Assembly: GCA_963792075.1 (NCBI GenBank)
Contig: CAWBUW010000012.1
Coordinates: 1,116,001 to 1,180,000 of the forward strand
Direction: 5' to 3'
From: CAWBUW01 sp963792075
GTDB lineage: Bacteria; Chloroflexota; Anaerolineae; Anaerolineales; UBA4823
Length of the DNA: 64,000 nt
The position numbers and the translations under genes were made by a program. Below are positions 8,245-16,263 of this stretch, in pieces. The notes under the pieces are model-generated. The model was not told the origin of the DNA and did not search any database. It saw only the letters and a program-made list of their open reading frames with translations. The stretch's first letter is position 1. Each line of letters opens with the position of its first letter.

Positions 8245-9036
8245 TCAATTGCTGCGCGTAGCGTAAACGACCATGTGGTGATCGAACTGGCCGTTGACGA
8301 TGTCCCCCGCACAGGTGATGAGCGTTAGGTGGGAGAGGCCATCAGGCGCCGGCTGCGGTGCAGCGCCGGCAACCGGCCCGGCGCCGAAGATTTGGCTAAG
8401 CACTGCCGGTTCCGAAGACTCTTGGGTGGAATAGACCTTAATCTGGTCAACCATGAAACGAATGTCAACGGGGGTGTCTTTGACGTGGATGATGATCAGG
8501 TCACCGGGCTGGAGATCCCCGAGGTGAGCGAAAATCTCGGATCTTCCAAGCGGATCGTTGACGTGCCCGGCAATCGTGGCTATGCCTGGCTCGCCCGGGA
8601 TGCCGCTGCCGCGATACCAGTATGCTGCATGCCAGATCGGATCGCCAATCGGACCTTTGGGCGCATCCATCACATTTTCCGAGGTGAGCCCCACTCCAAG
8701 CACCGGGGCCTTGACTTTGAGGGAAGGGATCTGAAGCTCGAGCGGAACGTCTATCGGCCCAGCCTTTAGGTCAAGACCTGCATCAAAGAGCGGTCCAAGG
8801 ACAAAGGGTGTGGGGGTCGGTTGAAGTGTCGGTTCGATTGTCGGCTCAATGGTCATCTTGACGATCGGTTGGACTGTTGGCTGAACTGATGGCAATACCA
8901 TAGGAGACGAGGAAGGCGCAGCCAGCGCCTCTCCCGTCTCCTTATTTCCGCATCCCATAAGCCCTGCCGCAATGACCAGAACGCTCACGAGGCAACCTAG
9001 CGAGCTGCGGCGAGTGAGCCTGTTCATCATCTGCAC
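8245..9036 (-). CDS. Class E/F-type sortase with lipoprotein-like signal
   Basis: 263 residues. N-terminal hydrophobic segment ends in a lipobox-like LMGC (about residue 29), then a Pro/Thr-rich stalk (about 40-80). The sortase core follows with catalytic His in IATIAGHVND, Cys in LTLITCAGD and the C-terminal Arg in MVVYATRSN. The length and single-core layout fit actinobacterial/Chloroflexi class E/F enzymes. Sortases cleave LPXTG-type signals and attach proteins to cell-surface acceptors. The gene follows the LPDTG-bearing DUF3494 protein by 13 bp, so that protein is the likely substrate. A lipid-anchored sortase is unusual. Confidence 0.88.
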   Translation of the reverse strand: MQMMNRLTRRSSLGCLVSVLVIAAGLMGCGNKETGEALAAPSSSPMVLPSVQPTVQPIVKMTIEPTIEPTLQPTPTPFVLGPLFDAGLDLKAGPIDVPLELQIPSLKVKAPVLGVGLTSENVMDAPKGPIGDPIWHAAYWYRGSGIPGEPGIATIAGHVNDPLGRSEIFAHLGDLQPGDLIIIHVKDTPVDIRFMVDQIKVYSTQESSEPAVLSQIFGAGPVAGAAPQPAPDGLSHLTLITCAGDIVNGQFDHHMVVYATRSN

Positions 9037-9049
9037 AAGAATGACGACG

Positions 9050-9982
9050 TTATTGCTTCGGCAGTTTGTTGCTGCGATAGGCTCGAACGCCTAAGAGCAA
9101 AGCGATGGTGCCGAATCCACCGGCGAACACCAGACCCCAGGGGAAAGCATCGTTTCGGATGGGCGCACCACCCGTATCCGGCAAACCACTGACAGCCGGC
9201 ACAGATGTGGCTTCCGGCGCTGGCGTGGTCTCCGGCGCGGCCGTAGGCGTGCCTGTCGCTGTAGCCTCCGGCAGCACAGCGCAGATCGGACCGGTAATGG
9301 TGTTGGAATCCAACGTCACTTGACCCGTTTGCGCCAGGACGCGACCGTTCAAAGTTGCACCAGTGTTCATGGCGATGTCGGTGAGCGCGAAAATATTACC
9401 TATGAACGAAGTGGTCGTATCGAGAGTGGCGGAGCTGCCAATCCTCCACCATACGTTACAAGGGTCGCCGCCGGTAACCGATGAACCAGGCGATGTGATA
9501 AGGGTTGACACAGTCTTAAAAATCCAGACGCCTGACCCGGTGAGGTTTAGATTTCCACTCAGTGAGAAGCTGCTGGTAGAGCAGTAGACACCCGGCCCGA
9601 CACCGGCAGGGAAGGTTGCGGTCAGGTCCACCGCGCCGAAGGTCTGATCGCAGGGCTGGTCGAGAACGCCGAATACAACGAGGTTATCCGCCTGAGCTGC
9701 GATTGCGCTGGCATCATTGGAATGTATCGTGCCTGGAGGACCAGCGATACCTGGAGGAAAGCCAGTAATTGCAGTACCTGGTGCGACACCCACGTCTCCG
9801 TAGGTGGTGGTCGGGCCCGTATTGGTTACGGTCGAGCCAGCCAGAACCGAGTAACTCAAGGATGCACCCAATGTGGGCGAAGTGGCTGCCTGCGGGCGTG
9901 CAGACACTATCAATGATGGGCTTGTTAATGAAAGTAACATGCCCAGGATGAGTAAAGTCGTTAGCATGTTTAGTTTGCGCAT
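9050..9982 (-). CDS. DUF3494 ice-binding-like surface protein with LPDTG sorting signal
   Basis: 310 residues from MRKLNMLTTLLILGML, chosen because AGGAGG lies 9 bp upstream. Signal peptide first, then the DUF3494 beta-solenoid: LGASLSYSVLAGSTVTNTG, TYGDVGVAPGTAITGFPPG, VYCSTSSFSLSGNLNLTG, WWRIGSSATL, SFIGNIFALTDIAMNTGA, NGRVLAQTGQVTLDSNTI. A Thr/Ala/Pro linker then leads to SGLPDTGG, a hydrophobic helix and a positive tail (YRSNKLPKQ), a complete cell-wall sorting signal. DUF3494 members bind ice or serve as adhesins; here surface adhesion is as likely as ice binding. The neighbouring sortase supports covalent anchoring. Confidence 0.9.
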   Translation of the reverse strand: MRKLNMLTTLLILGMLLSLTSPSLIVSARPQAATSPTLGASLSYSVLAGSTVTNTGPTTTYGDVGVAPGTAITGFPPGIAGPPGTIHSNDASAIAAQADNLVVFGVLDQPCDQTFGAVDLTATFPAGVGPGVYCSTSSFSLSGNLNLTGSGVWIFKTVSTLITSPGSSVTGGDPCNVWWRIGSSATLDTTTSFIGNIFALTDIAMNTGATLNGRVLAQTGQVTLDSNTITGPICAVLPEATATGTPTAAPETTPAPEATSVPAVSGLPDTGGAPIRNDAFPWGLVFAGGFGTIALLLGVRAYRSNKLPKQ

Positions 9983-10140
9983 TTTCTCCAGCCTCCTGTT
10001 AAAAGTATCCAACCAAGAACTAGGATCTTTATCTTTTTTCCCCATTCTAGCGTCACCCTAAACCAACAATTAATTATACCATTTTTCATTTTGACCTGAT
10101 GGGGGGTGATTCCCGCAGGGTTTTCACAAGAAAGGGGTTT

Positions 10141-10179
10141 GGGGTGTTTCCGTGTGGCTTTGTCGCACGGAAACACCCC
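10141..10179. terminator. Intergenic hairpin after the FecR/DUF5666 gene
   Basis: 14-bp perfect arms GGGGTGTTTCCGTG and its complement (10141-10154 with 10166-10179) around an 11-base loop. It follows the stop at 10221 on the minus strand and precedes the DUF3494 gene. No long T tract is seen. Confidence 0.65.
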
Positions 10180-10220
10180 ATAATTTCTTCTTCCCCCGCC
10201 CTAGGAATGAAAAGTGATTC

Positions 10221-12476
10221 TTACTTGTTTTTCTTGGGCTGCTTGTCGAGTTTTTCGCTGGGACAAGGCCCCAGGGTATCCCCATGCGCGATGTGCGCCG
10301 GCACCGCCGGTTCACCAACCTCAATGGTATGCCGGTTCCCCGGGTTACCGGGTGGAATATGGCAAATGACGACCTTCCCCGCCGGGAGTTGGTCTAACTG
10401 GTACACCACGGTGACGCTCCCGATTGTTTCCTGGCCCTGCTCGTCCACGCAGAACTGATAGCGCACCAGGCTGGCTTCCTTGAGATCGCCTGTCACCACG
10501 AGGTCTCCCGATCGCACGATCGTTTGTCCATTCACCAGCAGGATTTGATCTCCATTGACGCTCTGCACGACGCTGCTGACCAGGAAACATCCCTGGCCGA
10601 GATGCAGGCCGGTGTGTTTGATCTCGGTTGCCAGCCAGGTCCCATCTTCCAGAATCCAGCCGGTAACCTTGACCATTTCGCCCAGCGTTATGTCACCCTT
10701 AATGTTGGTGCGCTCATCTACCGTCAGGGAAACCCCGCGGATATTCCAGGGGTCGATGCTGATCACCGGGCCGAAGAAGGCGAAGCTCGTTGGATGTTCT
10801 GTGTCGAGCAGCTCGATCCTTTCGGCGACCCAAATGCCGTCGGCGCTGACCTTGCCAGCCACGCGCACCTGATTCCCCACCTTGATACCCGCGTCAATTT
10901 CGGTCCAGTCGGCCGTGTCAAAACTAACCTCTGAGACCGTCCACGGGCTGAGGCTCTGTACTTTCCCGATAAACTCGAAGTGATAGCCTTCCGGCGTGAC
11001 AAGATTGATCGTCGTCGCCAGCCATGTCCCGTCTTCCTTAATCACCCCTTCCACTGCCACCGGGTTGCCTACCACGAAATCGCCATAGCGTGTGGTGCTC
11101 TCGTCAACCGTGACCTTGATGCCAGAGATGACCCAGGTGTCATTGCCAATGTCGGTTAAAATTCCGCCAAACCGGAAATTTGAACCGGCGCCTTCCGTCC
11201 GGCTGATGCGCGCCGCCCAGAAGTTTCCATCTTCCGTAATTTCGCCCGCAACCTGGACGCTGTCGCCCACCTTCAGCCCGGCTTCCATCGCGGTAAACTG
11301 GTTAACCGGCACCACGCGGTTCGAAATGGTCCAGGTTGTATCGCCGATGGACTCCACCTTGCCGATGAACGCGAACTGATTCGCAGGGCTGTGGTTCAAT
11401 AACACCACCCGATCGGCGAAGCGGGAACCATCCGCCAGCTCGCGGCCTTCGAAGCTCACCCAATCGCCCGGTTGCGGATTGCCAAAAACGATCAGGCTGG
11501 CCCCGGAGCGGAACGTCTGGCCGGCGATGTTCCAACTGGTGGGCGTAGATGAAGTACTGGGCGTAGATAATGGACACCCACCAACCGGAGCCGGAATGAT
11601 GTCCCCAGTGTGTTTGGCGTGCCCATCCGTCGCGTCTTCAACCGAGACGGTGATCTCCTCATAGGGATTGGCTGCGCTGCCCGTGGCGTGACATAAGGTA
11701 ATCTTGTCGTTCTGATTCTCGGACGCCTTGGGTGCTGAGGCTGGAAGAGTAATACTCCCATCGCCCGCCGTACTGATCTGTATGACCTGGCCTTCGCCTG
11801 TGATGCGGAACTCCGGGTCAATCGGGGGTTGTCCAACGAGGCTGCTGGTGGTCTGCCCGGCGGCGACCATGACCGTGACATCCTGGTTAGCCACGGAGAC
11901 GCTGCCTGCCTCAACCCAAAACTGGCTGAGTTGATCGGGGAAGACCATCACTGTGAATGTGGCATCCGAGGCGCTCCCATTCCCGGACGGTGTATTGACA
12001 TCGTAATGCGAGCCGGGATCATCCGACTGCGCTACCTCGTGCTGGCTTTCGCCGCTCAACTGGGTCAACTGTACGACGCGCGCACCGGAAGTGCGGGCGT
12101 CCAGCGCGTCCAGCGTGATCTCAGCCTCGGATCCCAGATGCATTCGGCTGCCATCGTAAAATGCCAGCGTTGCGTTCGACAACACGCCGGTGCGGAGCCC
12201 TTGCCCGCTTTTCAGCGTTTGCCCGGGTTGAGCCACGGTCCATTTGCCGTCGCCCGTTTTAACCTCCACCGTTCCGTGCAAGTCAGCCAACTCTGCGCTT
12301 TTAGCGCTGTTCGGCTTTACCGGCGCGGCATCCGCCGACCCCTGAGATACGACCCCAGTGGAATTCAATCCGGTGCAACTGGCCAACAAAATCCCAGTGA
12401 CCAACACCAGGGTCGCTGCTCGCGCCCAAATGGCCGATATAACTCCCCTTTGGGAAGATAATTTCAAGATAGTCAT
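10221..12476 (-). CDS. FecR/DUF5666 multi-domain lipoprotein
   Basis: 751 residues from MTILKLSSQRGVI (AAAGGAG 6 bp upstream). Signal peptide ends in LLASC, a lipobox. A FecR-like domain follows at about 65-170 (LHGTVEVKTGDGKWTVAQPG, LKSGQGLRTGVLSNATLAFY, DGSRMHLG). A Pro/Thr linker then leads to at least five tandem DUF5666-type beta repeats (about 330-690) with the recurring idea VGDSVQVAGEITEDGNFWAA and WLATTI. The C-terminus has KVVICHIPPGNPGNRHTI, a Cys/His segment also hinted at by KITLCHATG near residue 280, and a Lys-rich end. It is an extracytoplasmic structural protein; molecular function unknown. It is preceded by shared promoter copy 2. Confidence 0.8.
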   Translation of the reverse strand: MTILKLSSQRGVISAIWARAATLVLVTGILLASCTGLNSTGVVSQGSADAAPVKPNSAKSAELADLHGTVEVKTGDGKWTVAQPGQTLKSGQGLRTGVLSNATLAFYDGSRMHLGSEAEITLDALDARTSGARVVQLTQLSGESQHEVAQSDDPGSHYDVNTPSGNGSASDATFTVMVFPDQLSQFWVEAGSVSVANQDVTVMVAAGQTTSSLVGQPPIDPEFRITGEGQVIQISTAGDGSITLPASAPKASENQNDKITLCHATGSAANPYEEITVSVEDATDGHAKHTGDIIPAPVGGCPLSTPSTSSTPTSWNIAGQTFRSGASLIVFGNPQPGDWVSFEGRELADGSRFADRVVLLNHSPANQFAFIGKVESIGDTTWTISNRVVPVNQFTAMEAGLKVGDSVQVAGEITEDGNFWAARISRTEGAGSNFRFGGILTDIGNDTWVISGIKVTVDESTTRYGDFVVGNPVAVEGVIKEDGTWLATTINLVTPEGYHFEFIGKVQSLSPWTVSEVSFDTADWTEIDAGIKVGNQVRVAGKVSADGIWVAERIELLDTEHPTSFAFFGPVISIDPWNIRGVSLTVDERTNIKGDITLGEMVKVTGWILEDGTWLATEIKHTGLHLGQGCFLVSSVVQSVNGDQILLVNGQTIVRSGDLVVTGDLKEASLVRYQFCVDEQGQETIGSVTVVYQLDQLPAGKVVICHIPPGNPGNRHTIEVGEPAVPAHIAHGDTLGPCPSEKLDKQPKKNK

Positions 12477-12632
12477 TTTATTCTCCTTTGAAACAAATTT
12501 GTTTAGCGTGTGGAGCGCAACCTGGCGTAGGAAGCGCAAAGCGGAATACAGACTTCTAATTCAGCCCCATTAGCTCATAAACTGTTGCAGAGGAGGCATG
12601 ACCTAGTATCAAGTCTATTACTAGTTAATATA

Positions 12633-12664
12633 AGTATGACAGCATAGAGTCTCATAAGCGTCAC
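12633..12664 (-). promoter_or_regulatory. Shared promoter element, copy 2 (upstream of the FecR/DUF5666 gene)
   Basis: Minus strand: GTGACGC, TTAT, GAGACTC, 8 bp, CATACT. Same direct-repeat spacing and the same 8-bp distance to the -10 hexamer as copies 1, 3 and 4; the -10 differs in one base. Transcription would start about 150 bp upstream of the ATG at 12476. Confidence 0.72.
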
Positions 12665-12680
12665 AACCACCCCCTTGGTA

Positions 12681-12723
12681 TTTGGAGTACGTGTGGCGGC
12701 AACACCGCCACACGTACTCCAAA
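12681..12723. terminator. 19-bp perfect hairpin downstream of clpB
   Basis: Arms 12681-12699 and 12705-12723 are perfectly complementary, with loop CAACA. It lies 20 bp beyond the clpB stop on the minus strand. On the minus strand a run of seven T precedes rather than follows the stem, so it is not a textbook terminator; an mRNA 3' stabiliser is equally possible. Confidence 0.65.
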
Positions 12724-12743
12724 AAAATTTCGGGTACCTGGTG

Positions 12744-15341
12744 TTATGGAGCCACGAGTTGGTCTGATGCCAATGCAGTGAATTCCAGCTTTTCCTTGCC
12801 GCGTTCCACACGGATGGTCTCGCCTTCATGGAACTCGCCCCCCAGGATCTTGACCGCCAGCGGGTTCTGCAGTTCGCGCTGGATGGCGCGCTTGAGGGGG
12901 CGGGCACCGTAATCGGCATCGTAGCCAACCTCGGCCAGGTAGGCGCGTGCCTCGGGACTGATAACCAGCCGGTAGCCGCGCTCCGCCAGCAGCGCGGAAA
13001 CATGCCGGAGCTGGATATCCACGACCTGGATCAGGTCGGCGCGGCTGAGAGAATGGAAGATGATGATCTCGTCGATGCGGTTTAGGAACTCAGGTCGAAA
13101 ATGCTCCTGCAGGGCATGCGTGATCATGTCGCGCGTGACATTGACTGCTCCTCCGCCCAGCCACAGCTCACTGCCAAGGTTGGAGGTCATAATGACCAAT
13201 GTGTTGCGAAAATCCACCGTGCGGCCTTGACCATCCGTCAGTCGGCCATCATCCAGCAATTGCAGCAGCACATTGAACACATCCGGATGTGCCTTCTCGA
13301 TTTCATCGAACAGGACCACACTGTACGGACGGCGGCGAACCAATTCGGTCAACTGGCCGCCTTCCTCGTAGCCGACGTACCCCGGAGGCGCTCCAATCAG
13401 ACGGCTGACGGTGTGCTTTTCCTGGTATTCGCTCATATCGATCCGGATCATAGCCCGTTCATCGTCAAACATGAATTCGGCCAGGGCGCGCGCCAGTTCG
13501 GTCTTGCCCACACCGGTCGGACCCAGGAAGATGAATGAGCCAAGCGGCCGGTTTGAGTCTTGCAGACCAGCCCGAGCCCGGCGCAGAGCGTTCGAGACAG
13601 CCTGCAGGGCATCTTCCTGTCCGACTACTCTGTCACGCAGGCGATCTTCCATGTGCAGGAGTTTTAGGGTCTCGCCTTCCAGGAGCTTCGAGATCGGGAT
13701 GTGAGTCCAGCGAGAAACGATCTGGGCGATCTCCTCGGCATCCACTTCCTCTTTGAGCAAGGCACCCCCTTGTGCCTGAAGTTCCTTCATGTGGCGTTCC
13801 CCATCGGCCAATCCCTTTTCCAACTCGGGCAGGGTCCCATAGCGCAGGCGGGCGGCCTTTTCCAGGTCGTTCTGCCGCTCGGCGCGTTCGATCTCCTGGC
13901 GTGCCTGTTCGATCTTCTCTTTGGTTGTGCGCAGCTCGGCAATGGCCTGTTTCTCGGTCTGCCAGCGCGCCTGGAGTTCATGAGACTTCTCTTTCAGGTT
14001 GGCGAGTTCTTTTTCGATGTTCTCCAGCCGCTCCTTGGAGGCCTTGTCGCGCTCCTTCTTAAGCGCCTGGCGTTCGATCTCAAACTGCATCGTCTGCCGG
14101 TCAACCTCGTCCAACGCCTGCGGCTTGGAATCGATTTCGGTGCGCAGACGCGCGGCAGCCTCGTCGATCAGGTCGATGGCCTTGTCTGGCAAGTAGCGAT
14201 CGCTGATGTAACGCTGCGAAAGCGTTGCGGCAGCCAGTACTGCAGAATCGGTGATCCGCACGCCATGGTGAACTTCGTAGCGCTCCTTAAGGCCGCGCAG
14301 GATACTGATCGTGTCCTCTACGGACGGCTCTTCCACCATCACCGGCTGGAACCGGCGTTCAAGGGCGGGATCTTTCTCAATATATTTGTGATACTCGTCC
14401 AGCGTGGTCGCACCGATCAGGTGCAGCTCGCCGCGCGCCAGCATGGGCTTCAGCATGTTGCTGGCATCCACGGCGCCCTCGGCTGCGCCGGCGCCAACGA
14501 TTGTATGCATTTCATCTAGAAACAGGATAATTTCCCCTTCAGATTCTGTGATCTCTTTCAATACGGCTTTCAAGCGTTCTTCGAACTCGCCGCGGTACTT
14601 GGCCCCTGCCACCAGAGCACCCATATCCAGTTGAACCAGGCGTTTGTGCTTGAGCCCCTCGGGTACATCCCCATTAACGATACGCTGAGCCAGGCCCTCG
14701 ACGATGGCGGTCTTGCCAACGCCCGGTTCGCCGATCAATGCCGGGTTGTTCTTGGTGCGGCGAGACAGTATCTGGATCGTCCGGCGGATCTCCTCATCGC
14801 GCCCAATGACCGGGTCGAGCTTGCCCTGGCGGGCCATGGCGGTCAGGTCTCGGCCGTATTTTTCCAGCGACTGGAAGGTTTCTTCAGGATTCTGCGTGGT
14901 GACGCGCTGGGCGCCGCGCACCTGTTTTAAGGCGGCCAGGATAGCTTCCTTGGTCAGGCCGTACTGGACCAGGCGTTTGCTTTCACTGCTATCCGCCAGG
15001 CCCAGCAGCATATGCTCGGTAGAGACATAATCGTCCTGCATGCCCTTGGTATAACGTTCGGCGGCGGCCAGGACTTCCGCCGTCTGGTGCGATATGCCGA
15101 CTTCCTGGTTAGCACCCTGGATCTTCGGCCTTTTATCGAGCTCGTTGCTCAGTTCTTCCTGGATGGCTTGCGTCCCGCCGGACACTTTGGTAATAATCGC
15201 TCGGACGATCCCATCCTGCTGTTGGACGAGCGCCAGCAGCAAGTGGATGGGTTCGACGATCTGGTGCTGGTAATCCTGCGCCAGGTGCTGGGCGGCAAGT
15301 AAGGCCTCCTGGGATTTTTGAGTGTACTTTTCAAGGTTCAT
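12744..15341 (-). CDS. clpB: ClpB protein disaggregase (Hsp100)
   Basis: 865 residues, full length. Clp_N repeats at 1-145. NBD1 has Walker A GEPGVGKTAIVEGLAQR near 205 and Walker B EIILFLDEMHTIVGAG. A coiled-coil middle domain at about 410-525 is rich in E/K/R/Q. NBD2 has GPTGVGKTELARALAEF near 605 and FDEIEKAHPDVFN, plus a C-terminal D2-small domain. It threads aggregated proteins through its hexamer pore with DnaK/DnaJ. It is the last gene of a tight ackA-xfp-HAD-orf-clpB array (8 bp after the orf at 15350). The 65 bp around its start is almost identical to the start region of cbpA (28859-28923). Confidence 0.97.
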   Translation of the reverse strand: MNLEKYTQKSQEALLAAQHLAQDYQHQIVEPIHLLLALVQQQDGIVRAIITKVSGGTQAIQEELSNELDKRPKIQGANQEVGISHQTAEVLAAAERYTKGMQDDYVSTEHMLLGLADSSESKRLVQYGLTKEAILAALKQVRGAQRVTTQNPEETFQSLEKYGRDLTAMARQGKLDPVIGRDEEIRRTIQILSRRTKNNPALIGEPGVGKTAIVEGLAQRIVNGDVPEGLKHKRLVQLDMGALVAGAKYRGEFEERLKAVLKEITESEGEIILFLDEMHTIVGAGAAEGAVDASNMLKPMLARGELHLIGATTLDEYHKYIEKDPALERRFQPVMVEEPSVEDTISILRGLKERYEVHHGVRITDSAVLAAATLSQRYISDRYLPDKAIDLIDEAAARLRTEIDSKPQALDEVDRQTMQFEIERQALKKERDKASKERLENIEKELANLKEKSHELQARWQTEKQAIAELRTTKEKIEQARQEIERAERQNDLEKAARLRYGTLPELEKGLADGERHMKELQAQGGALLKEEVDAEEIAQIVSRWTHIPISKLLEGETLKLLHMEDRLRDRVVGQEDALQAVSNALRRARAGLQDSNRPLGSFIFLGPTGVGKTELARALAEFMFDDERAMIRIDMSEYQEKHTVSRLIGAPPGYVGYEEGGQLTELVRRRPYSVVLFDEIEKAHPDVFNVLLQLLDDGRLTDGQGRTVDFRNTLVIMTSNLGSELWLGGGAVNVTRDMITHALQEHFRPEFLNRIDEIIIFHSLSRADLIQVVDIQLRHVSALLAERGYRLVISPEARAYLAEVGYDADYGARPLKRAIQRELQNPLAVKILGGEFHEGETIRVERGKEKLEFTALASDQLVAP

Positions 15342-15401
15342 AATAATCCTTAATGTCCATTGGACGCCGTCTTTTCGTCTTCTTCTTCATCGGCTAACTC
15401 T
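15337..15401. repeat. 65-bp duplicated segment at the clpB start, copy 1
   Basis: About 60 of 65 positions match 28859-28923 at the cbpA start. It covers the last 17 codons of the 94-aa protein (ELADEEEDEKTASNGH, stop), the AAGGA site and the clpB start codon. Confidence 0.85.
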
Positions 15402-15634
15402 ATGCCATTCCTGGACTGCCATCTTTGATAAGCAGCTTCAATTTCCTCTGCTGTATGCGTATCGCAGGCAACCAGCGGTCGTCGCTCATCCTGAACCCTG
15501 TGGCCGCCGGGGCTGGTCACAGTACAATCCACCAGCCTGCCATCCGAGGTATACACGGCAAGAAGGTTGAATATTTTGGCACACACGATGCAGCCATGCA
15601 TCTCGACTGCATTTTTATTTTCAGAGTTGGTCAT
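15350..15634 (-). CDS. 94-aa protein with Cys pairs, possible zinc-binding, unknown function
   Basis: The start at MTNSENKNAVEMHGCIVCAK is preferred because AAGGA lies 7 bp upstream; upstream in-frame Mets overlap the HAD stop. The protein has CIVC near residue 16 and later single Cys residues in LVDCTV and LVACDTHTAEE, so a small metal-binding or redox domain is possible. The end is acidic (DEEEDEKTASNGH). It sits 2 bp after the HAD gene and 8 bp before clpB. Its C-terminal coding sequence is duplicated upstream of cbpA. No family recognised. Confidence 0.7.
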   Translation of the reverse strand: MTNSENKNAVEMHGCIVCAKIFNLLAVYTSDGRLVDCTVTSPGGHRVQDERRPLVACDTHTAEEIEAAYQRWQSRNGIELADEEEDEKTASNGH

Positions 15635-15636
15635 TT

Positions 15637-16263
15637 TCATTTCCTTAACCAAAGGCCCATTGCCTCCAGGGCTATCCGGGTGGTTTCATAACCCTTATGG
15701 AGGATACCCCGGATCTCCAGGCCTTGAGCCACCTCGACAAACATAGGCCGATCATCGATGTAGACCACTTGCTGAGGATTTACTTGAGCAATGTCTAATG
15801 CAATTCGATAAATATCTGCATCCGGCTTGCGGTAGTGGACAAAGCAGGACGACACAAAAAAGTCTATGAATGTGCCCAGTTTGAATTGTTGCACGCGATA
15901 AACCGCAAGCTCGCGCCCTTCATTGCTGACGGCTGCCACCTGAAGGCCGTGCTGCGCCTTGAGTCCGCGCATCAGCTCAATCATTTCCGGAAATGGTTGG
16001 GACTGGGCGTACATAAAGGTCTTGAACTCCTCCCGCGAGAACGAGCGTTCTTGATAAAAAACAACCCGGCTCAAATATTCGTCCAGGCTGAGCTTGCCTT
16101 CCTCATAAGTATCAAAGGTCAGGTGATGGCGCTCATTCATCTCGTCATAGTCCAGGGAAAATTTGTCGGCCGCATGTTTTCGAATGGCTCGATCCCAGCC
16201 ATTCGTAAGCAAGACACCGCCTATATCCAGGAATAAAGTCGTGATAGAGGAAGAAGGGATCAT
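15637..16263 (-). CDS. HAD-superfamily hydrolase (YihX/epoxide-hydrolase-N-like)
   Basis: 208 residues from MIPSSSITTLFLDIGGVL (AAGGAG 5 bp upstream). The ATG overlaps the xfp stop as ATGA. Motif I is DIGGV (nucleophile Asp, Gly at +2), motif II Ser in VAAVSNEG, motif III Lys in VHYRKPDADIY and motif IV VYIDDRPMFVEVAQ, with a helical cap between. The pattern is that of YihX-like sugar-phosphate phosphatases. Coupling to phosphoketolase suggests a small phosphate ester substrate, but none can be named. Confidence 0.87.
   Translation of the reverse strand: MIPSSSITTLFLDIGGVLLTNGWDRAIRKHAADKFSLDYDEMNERHHLTFDTYEEGKLSLDEYLSRVVFYQERSFSREEFKTFMYAQSQPFPEMIELMRGLKAQHGLQVAAVSNEGRELAVYRVQQFKLGTFIDFFVSSCFVHYRKPDADIYRIALDIAQVNPQQVVYIDDRPMFVEVAQGLEIRGILHKGYETTRIALEAMGLWLRK

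Noticed and set aside
13701..14519. Long plus-strand frame (272 codons) opposite clpB
   Set aside because: It is fully antisense to the conserved ClpB coding sequence and has no recognisable domain; GC-rich codon use creates such frames.
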